14,715 bases of DNA from Pseudomonadota bacterium (GTDB lineage: Bacteria > Pseudomonadota > Gammaproteobacteria > Burkholderiales > Burkholderiaceae): assembly GCA_023441105.1 (NCBI GenBank), contig JAEZQX010000130.1:1-14715 (forward strand), written 5' to 3'. Position 1 is the first letter of the stretch; every line of letters begins with the position of its first letter. This document shows positions 7,184 through 13,508 of this stretch, in pieces. The notes beneath the pieces were generated by a model that was not told where the DNA came from, did no database searches, and was given only the letters and a program-made list of their open reading frames with translations. The position numbers were made by a program, and so were the translations under genes.

Positions 7184-8299
7184 ATGAGGTTCGACGCGGC
7201 GGTGCTTCATGAAACAGGCCGGCCACTGGTGATCGAGCAGGTGGAGCTGGGCGAGCTGCAGCCGTTCGACGTCCTGGTGCGGGTGCGCGCCAGCGGCCTG
7301 TGCCACACCGACCTGGAGGTGATGCAAGGCAGCCTCGCCTATCCGCTGCCGATCGTGCTGGGTCACGAAGGCGCCGGCGTGGTGGAACGGGTGGGATCGT
7401 CGGTGACCCAGGTGCGGCCCGGCGACCACGTCGTCTGCTCCTGGAACCCGCATTGCGGCCACTGCTTCTACTGCCAGCGCGACCAGCCGATCCTCTGCGA
7501 GCCGTTCACGCGGCACCAGCCGGCAGGCCACCAGCTCGACGGGTCTTCGCGCTATCGGCTGGCTTCCGGTAGCCGCGCCGGTGCCAAGCTGCACCATTTC
7601 TCGGTGATGTCCTCGCATGCGCAGTATTGCGTCGTGCCGGAAAGCGGCGCCATCGCGGTGCCGCGCGAGATTCCGTTCGATCGTGCCTGCCTGATCGGCT
7701 GTGGCGTGATGACCGGCGTCGGCGCCGTCTCGCGGCTGGCGCGGGTGGAGGCTGGCGCCCATGTGGCGGTGATCGGCTGCGGCGCCGTCGGTCTCAACGT
7801 CGTGCAGGGCGCGCTTCTCGAGCAGGCGGCGAGCATCATCGCGATCGATCGTGACCCGGCGAAGCTGGAAATGGCGCGGCGCTTCGGCGCTTCGCACCTG
7901 CTGGGTCCGGATTGTCCCGACGTGCCAGGGGCGGTCAAGGACCTGACCGCCGGCCGCGGCGCCGACTACGTGTTCGAATGTGCCGGTGGCGAAGCGGCGC
8001 TGCAGACGATGTACGACACGGTGCGGCCGGGCGGGCAGGCGGTGATCCTCGGCAAGGTCGAGGTCGACCGCAAGGTGTCGCTGCGCTTCGGCTCGATGAT
8101 GGGGGAGAAGCGCGTCATTCGTTCGAGCTACGGCGGCGCCCGGCCGCGTCGCGACTTCCCGTGGCTGGCGCGCTGCTACCTCGAAGGCAAGCTGCGACTG
8201 GACGAGCTGATCTCGCTGCGGCTGCCGCTCGGGCGGATCAACGAGGGCTTCGACGCCATGGCGGCCGGCGGCATCGTGCGCGCCGTGGTGCTGATGTGA
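7184..8299 (+). CDS. Zinc-dependent alcohol dehydrogenase, MDR superfamily, class III-like
   Basis: 371 residues from ATG 7184, 19 bases after the permease stop, behind GGGAAGGAG with short spacing. Seen: catalytic zinc ligands Cys40 (GLCHTD), His61/Glu62 (LGHEGAG) and Cys173 (GCGVMTG); structural zinc cysteines 91, 94, 97 and 105; the Rossmann motif GCGAVG (198-203); and Asp222 at the end of the second strand, which favours NAD over NADP. All key residues are present, so the enzyme should be active. Its overall pattern resembles class III alcohol dehydrogenases, the group that includes glutathione-dependent formaldehyde dehydrogenase and various aryl or alkyl alcohol dehydrogenases. Lying in a catabolic operon next to a 2-oxoglutarate oxygenase, it more likely oxidises the hydroxylated substrate than formaldehyde, but this is inference. 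The frame extends to 7145, but that start would overlap the permease. Confidence 0.93.
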   Translation: MRFDAAVLHETGRPLVIEQVELGELQPFDVLVRVRASGLCHTDLEVMQGSLAYPLPIVLGHEGAGVVERVGSSVTQVRPGDHVVCSWNPHCGHCFYCQRDQPILCEPFTRHQPAGHQLDGSSRYRLASGSRAGAKLHHFSVMSSHAQYCVVPESGAIAVPREIPFDRACLIGCGVMTGVGAVSRLARVEAGAHVAVIGCGAVGLNVVQGALLEQAASIIAIDRDPAKLEMARRFGASHLLGPDCPDVPGAVKDLTAGRGADYVFECAGGEAALQTMYDTVRPGGQAVILGKVEVDRKVSLRFGSMMGEKRVIRSSYGGARPRRDFPWLARCYLEGKLRLDELISLRLPLGRINEGFDAMAAGGIVRAVVLM

Positions 8300-8309
8300 A
8301 CGCCGCCGC

Positions 8310-8315
8310 AAGGAG
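8310..8315 (+). promoter_or_regulatory. Ribosome binding site specifying a TTG start
   Basis: AAGGAG followed by 6 bases and TTG at 8322. No ATG or GTG in frame has comparable spacing, and the family's N-terminal region begins within this first stretch, so TTG initiation is the best reading. Confidence 0.65.
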
Positions 8316-8321
8316 CGCAGG

Positions 8322-9389
8322 TTGAGCGCCAGCGAGCTGCGCCACCCGGCCTTGCAGCCCGGCTGGATCGACAGGCCGCATCGCGAGCTGGCACTCGGCG
8401 ACTTCGGCCTCGAGAGCGGCGAAGTCATCCGCGACTTTCGCCTCTCCTACGTCGTCCATGGCGGGCCGCGGGAGATCATGGCCGGTTGCCTGCGCAATGC
8501 CGACAACGTCGTGCTGGCGCTGTCGGCGATCGCCAGCACGCACCATCGCCTCGATTTCCTGGTCGGCAGCGGGCGGGCGCTTGATCCGACGCAGCTGGTG
8601 GTGGTCGCGGTCGATGCGATCGGCAACGGGCTGACCACCTCGCCGTCGACCTCGGTCCTGCAGCCCGGCATGGCATTTCCGCGCTTCACCATCCGCGACA
8701 TGGTGGCCAGCCAGCTGGCGCTGCTCGATCATCTCGGCATATCCCGGTTGCAGGCGGTGATCGGCGCGTCCATGGGCGGAATGCAGGCGCTGCAGTGGGC
8801 GGTGTCGCACGGCGATCGGGTCGGCCGGCTGGTCGCGATGACGCCGATGGCGCGGACCACCGCCTGGGCGGCCGCCGTCAACGAGACGTCGCGGCGCGCG
8901 CTGCTGGAGGCGGATGATCGCAGCGGCGGCGGCGACTGGGGCGCCTGGGTGCCGCTGATGCAGATGCTGTCGGGACGTACGCCGCAGCAGGTCGATGCCG
9001 AGTTCGCCGGCGCCGCCGAGGTCATCGAGTGGATCCGCCAGCGCAGCCATTGGTGGCAGGGGCAAGGCTTCGCCAAGGTCGACTGGATCTACCAGTCGCT
9101 TGCCTACGACGCCCACGATGTCGGCGCCACGCCGGGCTTCGACGGTGACACCCGCAAGGCGCTGCAGTCGGTGACGCTGCCGGCCCTGGTGCTGGCGCCG
9201 CCGCTGGATCTCTACAATCCCGCCGCGGCCGCCCGCTGGGCGGCGCAGGCGATGCCGAACGCGCGGTTTGCCGAGATCCCGTCGCCATGGGGTCACCAGG
9301 CTGCGTCCGCCGCCGATGCGGCCGCCGGCAGCTTTCTCAACGACACGATCGGACGCTTCCTGCACGCCGACCCTGGCTGGCCGGCCTGA
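8322..9389 (+). CDS. Alpha/beta-hydrolase of the homoserine O-acetyltransferase (MetX-like) family
   Basis: 355 residues from TTG 8322, 22 bases after the dehydrogenase stop and evidently the last gene of the operon. Seen: nucleophile elbow GASMGGMQALQWA with Ser150; Asp296 in LAPPLDLYNP; and His325 in SPWGHQA. These form the Ser-Asp-His triad in family order. The GxSMGGMQALxWA string is the MetX hallmark. The N-terminal part has RLSYVVHGGP and NVVLALSAIASTHH in place of the usual MetX sequence (YxTYG, then NAVLVxHALTGDSH), and VDAIGNGLTTSPS in place of the usual cxNxxGSxxGxTGP. The substrate pocket is therefore probably altered. True MetX acetylates homoserine for methionine synthesis. Here the catabolic neighbours and the sequence differences suggest another acyl transfer or an ester/thioester hydrolysis. 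Confident on the fold and triad, unsure of the reaction. Confidence 0.88.
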   Translation: MSASELRHPALQPGWIDRPHRELALGDFGLESGEVIRDFRLSYVVHGGPREIMAGCLRNADNVVLALSAIASTHHRLDFLVGSGRALDPTQLVVVAVDAIGNGLTTSPSTSVLQPGMAFPRFTIRDMVASQLALLDHLGISRLQAVIGASMGGMQALQWAVSHGDRVGRLVAMTPMARTTAWAAAVNETSRRALLEADDRSGGGDWGAWVPLMQMLSGRTPQQVDAEFAGAAEVIEWIRQRSHWWQGQGFAKVDWIYQSLAYDAHDVGATPGFDGDTRKALQSVTLPALVLAPPLDLYNPAAAARWAAQAMPNARFAEIPSPWGHQAASAADAAAGSFLNDTIGRFLHADPGWPA

Positions 9390-9411
9390 GCCGCGGCTAG
9401 CCCCCCGGGTT

Positions 9412-9426
9412 GCCCGCCGTGCGGGC
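9412..9426 (+). terminator. GC hairpin after the catabolic operon
   Basis: GCCCGC, loop CGT, GCGGGC: a perfect 6-bp stem 23 bases after the hydrolase stop and 37 bases before the lipoprotein gene. No T-run follows, so termination strength is doubtful. The remaining gap (9390-9463) shows no clear promoter boxes for the next gene. Confidence 0.35.
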
Positions 9427-9463
9427 GTGGGTCTTGCCTCGGTGCCCTCAGGGGGATCTCGGG

Positions 9464-10792
9464 ATGAAGCGTTCTTCGCTTGCCGGCTGCGTCCTGGCAT
9501 TGGCGGTGCTGTCCGGTTGCGGCGAGACCGCCAAGCATCGGGTGGCGGATGGCATGGGTCCGGAGCCGCTGCTGCCGCCGCCCAACAAGACGCTGCTTCC
9601 CACCGTGCACGTCGCGCCCGCGGTCGGCTGGCCTGAAGGGGAGCTGCCGCGGCCGGCGGCCGGTCTCGCGGTGAGCGTGTTTGCCCGCGGACTGGATCAC
9701 CCGCGTTGGCTCCACGTGCTGCCGAACGGCGACGTCCTGGTGGCCGAGACCAACAAGCCGGCACCCCCCGCGGATGCACCCGGGCGCGGCGTGCGCGGCT
9801 GGGCGATGGACCGGATGATGGCCCGGGCGGGCGCCGGCGTGCCGAGCGCGGACCGGATCACCCTGCTGCGCGATGCCGACGGCGATGGCGTCGCCGACAT
9901 GCGCACGGCATTCCTCGAGGGCCTGCATTCGCCCTTCGGCATGGCGCAGACGGACGACGCCTTCTACGTCGCGAACACCGATGCCGTCGTGCGCTTTCCC
10001 TTCGTCACCGGCGAGACCCGCATCAAGACCGCGGGCACCCGCCTCGTCGAGCTGCCGGCAGGTCCGCGCAACCATCACTGGACGAAGAGCCTGATCGCAA
10101 GTCCTGGCGGCGACCGGCTGTACGTCACCGTCGGCTCCAACAGCAACGTGGCGGAGCATGGCATGGCGGAGGAGCAGGGGCGGGCAGCGATCTGGGAGGT
10201 CGACCTGCCCTCGGGCAAGCACCGGATCTTCGCCGGCGGCCTGCGCAATCCCAATGGCATGGCCTGGGTCGGCGAAGCGCTCTGGACGGTAGTCAATGAA
10301 CGCGACGAGATCGGCAGCGACCTGGTGCCGGACTACCTCACCTCGGTCAAGGACGGCGGCTTCTACGGTTGGCCCTACAGCTATTTCGGCGGCCACGTCG
10401 ACCAGCGCGTCAAGCCGCCGCGACCCGACCTGGTGGATAGCGCGATCCGCCCGGACTATGCCCTCGGTCCGCATACCGCGTCGCTCGGCCTGGCGGCGGC
10501 GCGCGGCGACGAGCTTCCTGCACCGTACCGCAGCGGCCTGTTCGTCGGGCAGCACGGCTCCTGGAATCGCAAGCCGCATAGCGGCTACAAGGTCGTGTTC
10601 GTGCCCTTCGAAGGCGGCCGGCCCGCAGGCATGCCGCTGGATGTGCTGACCGGCTTCCTCACCGACGACGGCAAGGCACGAGGTCGCCCGGTGGGCGTCG
10701 CGATCGACCGGAAGGGGGCGCTGCTGGTGGCCGACGACGTCGGCAACACGATCTGGCGGGTCAGCGCCGCGCGTCGCCAGGCGCCGCCATAG
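9464..10792 (+). CDS. PQQ-type sugar/sorbosone dehydrogenase-family lipoprotein (beta-propeller)
   Basis: 442 residues from ATG 9464, behind AGGGGG with 8-base spacing. Seen: a lipoprotein signal peptide with lipobox LSGC (Cys19), so it is probably membrane-anchored and periplasmic. A six-bladed propeller domain follows at about 66-435, with [20 protein letters not shown] (blade 1); DADGDGVAD at 137-145, a calcium-loop-like motif; [60 protein letters not shown]; and VGQHGSWNR. These match the L-sorbosone dehydrogenase / soluble glucose dehydrogenase group, which uses PQQ and calcium to oxidise sugars or aldehydes and pass electrons to the respiratory chain. The native substrate is unknown and many members are uncharacterised. 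No PQQ biosynthesis genes lie in the window, so cofactor supply is unproven. It follows the catabolic operon by 74 bases in the same direction; whether it shares a transcript is unclear. Confidence 0.88.
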   Translation: MKRSSLAGCVLALAVLSGCGETAKHRVADGMGPEPLLPPPNKTLLPTVHVAPAVGWPEGELPRPAAGLAVSVFARGLDHPRWLHVLPNGDVLVAETNKPAPPADAPGRGVRGWAMDRMMARAGAGVPSADRITLLRDADGDGVADMRTAFLEGLHSPFGMAQTDDAFYVANTDAVVRFPFVTGETRIKTAGTRLVELPAGPRNHHWTKSLIASPGGDRLYVTVGSNSNVAEHGMAEEQGRAAIWEVDLPSGKHRIFAGGLRNPNGMAWVGEALWTVVNERDEIGSDLVPDYLTSVKDGGFYGWPYSYFGGHVDQRVKPPRPDLVDSAIRPDYALGPHTASLGLAAARGDELPAPYRSGLFVGQHGSWNRKPHSGYKVVFVPFEGGRPAGMPLDVLTGFLTDDGKARGRPVGVAIDRKGALLVADDVGNTIWRVSAARRQAPP

Positions 10793-10797
10793 GCCCG

Positions 10798-10817
10798 CAC
10801 CGGCACGGCCGCCGGTG
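10798..10817. terminator. Hairpin in the convergent gap, possible bidirectional terminator
   Basis: CACCGGC, loop ACGGCC, GCCGGTG: a perfect 7-bp stem filling half of the 39-base gap between the rightward lipoprotein gene (stop at 10792) and the leftward kinase gene (stop at 10832). The position suits a shared terminator. There is no T-run on either strand, so it would need Rho help or be weak. Confidence 0.45.
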
Positions 10818-10831
10818 GCACCACGACCGCG

Positions 10832-11977
10832 CTAGCGCTGCTCGGCCGGCTTTCTCGGCAACTCGACGCGGAACACGACGCCGTCGGCTCCCTCGTTCTC
10901 TCCGGTGACCTTGCCGCCATGCAGGTTGGCGATATGGCGGGCGATGTGCAGGCCGAGGCCGAGTCCCTTGCCGCTGGTGCGCTCCTGCAGCGACATGCCG
11001 CTGAAGTTCTGGAACAGCCCCGGCAGCGAGCGCGGATCGATGGTGCCGCGATTGCGGATGCTGATGGCGATCGAAGCGCTGCGGCTGCCGTCCAGCCGCA
11101 GCCTTACGGGTTCGCCCGGATGGCCGTGCTCGAGCGCATTGCCGGCAAGGTTGGTGAGCATCTGGGCGATCCGGTCCGGGTCGAAGGTGGCGTGCGTGTC
11201 GCCGCTCACCTCGATCTGCAGGCGCCGGTCGGTGCCGGGAGGCTCGAGCTCCTCCTGCACCGCCAGGCATACCTGGTGAAGGTCGCCCGCCATTGGCGCC
11301 AGCCGGAAGCCCTGGGCGCGCACCCTGGCCAGGTCCAGGATCTGCGAGATCATGCGCGCCATGCGTTCGCTGCTCGCGCCGATCCGGCCGGCGACGTTGG
11401 CGATCTGCTCGCTCGGTGCCAGGCGTCGCAGGATCTCGGCATTGGCCATCACGGACGACAGCGGGCTGCGCAGGTCGTGCCCCAGAACGGCAGTGAACAG
11501 GTCGTTCAGCCGCAGCGATTCTTCCAGCTCGGCGAGCTTTTCCGCGAGCCGCCGCTTCTGGGCGTAGAGCTGGACGAAAACCTCGATCTTGCTGCGCAGG
11601 ACGTAGGCGTCGAACGGCTTCGACAGGAAATCCACCGCCCCGGCCTCGTAGCCGCGGAACTGCCTGGACGGGTCGCCGATGGCCGCGGTGAGGAAGATGA
11701 TCGGAATGTTGCGCGTGCGGTCGTTCCCGCGCATCAGCTCGGCAAGCTCGAAGCCGTCCATCCCCGGCATCTGGACATCGACCAGGGCCAGGGCGATGTC
11801 GTGCTGGAGCACGATCTCCAGCGCCTCGGGGCCGGAATTGGCGGTGAGCAGCTGGAGGTCGTTGCGCCCGACAATGGCCTCCAGGGCGACGATGTTCTGG
11901 CTGAGGTCGTCGACTACCAGAACCTTCGTCTTCTGCTCTCCGTCCTGAGTCACGTTGCCGTCTATGCGGTTGTTCAT
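10832..11977 (-). CDS. Cytosolic receiver-histidine kinase hybrid (REC-HisKA-HATPase_c)
   Basis: 381 residues from ATG 11977. Seen: an N-terminal receiver domain (about 17-135) with acidic pocket Asp23/Asp24, phospho-acceptor Asp67 (LALVDVQMPGMDG), Thr97 and Lys120 (FLSKPF). A helical linker follows at about 136-160 (KRRLAEKLAELEESLRLNDL), likely coiled coil. Then come HisKA with His167 in VLGHDLRSPLSS and a HATPase domain with N-box LTNLAGNALEHG (Asn280), NRG at the G1 position and GKGLGLGL (337-344). No membrane segments. The receiver-first order suggests that phosphorylation of the receiver, perhaps by the large hybrid kinase encoded upstream, controls kinase output. The start overlaps the CheB stop as ATGA, indicating coupled translation. 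The frame continues upstream, but only into CheB-encoding sequence. It is the last gene of the operon; the output partner is not visible. Confidence 0.93.
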   Translation of the reverse strand: MNNRIDGNVTQDGEQKTKVLVVDDLSQNIVALEAIVGRNDLQLLTANSGPEALEIVLQHDIALALVDVQMPGMDGFELAELMRGNDRTRNIPIIFLTAAIGDPSRQFRGYEAGAVDFLSKPFDAYVLRSKIEVFVQLYAQKRRLAEKLAELEESLRLNDLFTAVLGHDLRSPLSSVMANAEILRRLAPSEQIANVAGRIGASSERMARMISQILDLARVRAQGFRLAPMAGDLHQVCLAVQEELEPPGTDRRLQIEVSGDTHATFDPDRIAQMLTNLAGNALEHGHPGEPVRLRLDGSRSASIAISIRNRGTIDPRSLPGLFQNFSGMSLQERTSGKGLGLGLHIARHIANLHGGKVTGENEGADGVVFRVELPRKPAEQR

Positions 11978-12582
11978 CGTCCCTGTTCCACCGTCCCGTT
12001 CCGTTCCGTCGCGGCGCCGCCGTCCGCCAGCCGGCACAAGGCCTGTGCGATCTCCTCGAGCTCCAGGATGGCGTCCGCGCCGGCCAGCTGGATCGCCGCC
12101 CGCGGCATGGCCGGCGAGTGCGCGCGCTCCGGCGACTCGACCCAGCCCAGCCCGCCGGCTGCACGAACCGCCTTCATGCCGCGCGCGCCGTCGGCATTCG
12201 TGCCGGTGAGAATGATGGCCAGCAGGTCTTCACCGACGCTTGCCGCCGCCGATTCCAGCAGCACGTCGATCGACGGCCGCGAGAAATTCACCGGCCCATC
12301 CACCGACAGGCAGAAGGTCAAGTCGCTTTCTATCATGAGATGGTAGTCCGGGGGCGAGAAGTAGATGTGGCCGGGTTCCACCGGCGCCTTGTCGAAGGCC
12401 TCCACCACCGGCAGGCGGCACTTGCGGCCGAACAAGTCGGCGAGCAGGCTGTAGCGCGACGGCGGCTGGTGCAGCACCACGACCACGGGCAGGGCGAAGT
12501 TGGCCGGCAAGGCCGGCAGGATGCCGCCAAGGGCGGCTACCCCGCCGGCCGAGCCGCCGATGGCGACCAACCGGATGCTCAT
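11974..12582 (-). CDS. cheB: CheB-type methylesterase/deamidase, catalytic domain only
   Basis: 202 residues from ATG 12582, preceded by AAGGTG with 5-base spacing. Seen: the CheB triad, Ser11 (IGGSAGG), His38 (VVVVLHQPPS) and Asp131 (TGTNADGARG), plus GHIYFSPPDYHL and SPAMPRAAI near the end, all in CheB order. There is no N-terminal receiver domain, which in chemotaxis CheB (about 350 residues) gates the active site. This protein is therefore either constitutively active or controlled by partner proteins. The catalytic loop reads TGTNADG where canonical CheB has TGMGxDG. Family role: hydrolysis of glutamyl methyl esters, or deamidation, on receptor-like proteins, opposing CheR. It overlaps CheR upstream and the kinase downstream by 4 bases each. 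No MCP lies nearby, so the substrate is unknown. Confidence 0.92.
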   Translation of the reverse strand: MSIRLVAIGGSAGGVAALGGILPALPANFALPVVVVLHQPPSRYSLLADLFGRKCRLPVVEAFDKAPVEPGHIYFSPPDYHLMIESDLTFCLSVDGPVNFSRPSIDVLLESAAASVGEDLLAIILTGTNADGARGMKAVRAAGGLGWVESPERAHSPAMPRAAIQLAGADAILELEEIAQALCRLADGGAATERNGTVEQGR

Positions 12583-13499
12583 GGCTGCACCTTCAGATAG
12601 ATCCGGTCGCGACCGGCGTGTTCGGCGAAGGCGCTGGCATGCGCCGACGAAGTCAGGCTCTCCTTCATCCCGATGCCCAGGAAGCCGCGGTGCACCAACG
12701 CCTCGCGGAACAGGCCCACGGCGCGGTTCTGCAGGGTCTTGTCGAAATAGATCAGCACGTTGCGGCAGGACACCAGGTGCACTTCCGAGAAGACGCTGTC
12801 GGTCGCGAGGCTGTGGTCGGCAAAGACCACCTGGGCCTTCAGGGTCGAGTCGATGATGGCGCCGTCGTAGGCGGCGGTGTAGTAGTCCGACAGCGAACGC
12901 TTGCCGCCGGCAGCCAGGTAGTTGCGGCTGAACGCCGCCATCCGCTCGAGCGGGTAGATGCCGCGCGAGGCGATGCGCAGCGACGCCGGATTGATGTCGG
13001 TCGCGTAGAAAATGGTGCGCGACAGCAGATCCTCTTCCTGGAACAGGATGGCCAGCGACCACAACTCCTCGCCGGTGCTGCAGCCCGCCACCCAGACCTT
13101 GATCGAAGGATAGGTGCGAAGCTCCGGAATCACATGCTCGCGCAGGCTGCTGAAGTAGGACGGGTCGCGAAACATCTCGCTGACCTGCACCGTGAAGTAC
13201 TGCAGCATGTCGGTGAACACCGCCGGTTCGTGCAGCACCCGATCCTGCAGTTGCGAGACCGTGCGGCAGTCGAAGCGGTCCATGGCGGCGCCGATGCGCC
13301 GCTTCAGGGATGCGCGGGCATAGTGGCGAAAGTCATGCTGGTAGTGGCGAAACACGCCTTCCAGCAGCAGCTCCAGCTCGATATCGAAGCAGGCCGCCTC
13401 GCGGCGGGCCGCCTCCCGCGTTGCCGGACTGCCGGACTGGTCGTCGACCGGTCCGGCGTCCGCTGCCCCCGGCAGCGCCGACGGTCGCTTGCTCACCAC
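12579..13499 (-). CDS. cheR: CheR-type protein-glutamate O-methyltransferase
   Basis: 306 residues if GTG 13499 is used. A second GTG at 13496 has better spacing (6 bases) from GAGGAG and may be the true start. Seen: an N-terminal helical CheR domain (about 40-110, ASLKRRIGAAMDRF, then YFTVQVSEMFRDPSYF). A SAM-binding domain follows, with KVWVAGCSTGEELWSLAI (134-151), Asp168 in YATDIN, and SCRNVLIYFDKTLQNRAVGL (244-263). These are all canonical CheR blocks. No TPR or PAS extension. The family reaction is SAM-dependent methylation of glutamates on signalling proteins. The first about 35 residues are Ala/Pro/Arg-rich and not conserved. Together with CheB it forms a methylation/demethylation pair inside a histidine kinase operon, so the kinase or an unlinked receptor is the likely target (inference). 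Confidence 0.93.
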   Translation of the reverse strand: MVSKRPSALPGAADAGPVDDQSGSPATREAARREAACFDIELELLLEGVFRHYQHDFRHYARASLKRRIGAAMDRFDCRTVSQLQDRVLHEPAVFTDMLQYFTVQVSEMFRDPSYFSSLREHVIPELRTYPSIKVWVAGCSTGEELWSLAILFQEEDLLSRTIFYATDINPASLRIASRGIYPLERMAAFSRNYLAAGGKRSLSDYYTAAYDGAIIDSTLKAQVVFADHSLATDSVFSEVHLVSCRNVLIYFDKTLQNRAVGLFREALVHRGFLGIGMKESLTSSAHASAFAEHAGRDRIYLKVQP

Positions 13500-13502
13500 G
13501 CG

Positions 13503-13508
13503 CTCCTC
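13503..13508 (-). promoter_or_regulatory. Ribosome binding site of cheR overlapping the upstream stop codon
   Basis: GAGGAG on the minus strand overlaps the TGA of the hybrid kinase gene (TGAGGAG) and lies 3 or 6 bases before two tandem GTG codons (13499, 13496). It indicates coupled translation and leaves the exact start between the two GTGs open. Confidence 0.65.

Noticed and set aside
7127..9779. Two long minus-strand frames (433 and 513 codons) opposite the dehydrogenase, hydrolase and lipoprotein genes
   Set aside because: Both lie antisense to proteins with intact catalytic motifs and have no recognisable domain themselves.
10829..10838. Palindrome GCGCTAGCGC around the kinase stop codon
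   Set aside because: Ten bases, partly coding, with no loop to form a stable hairpin and no other copy noticed in the window.
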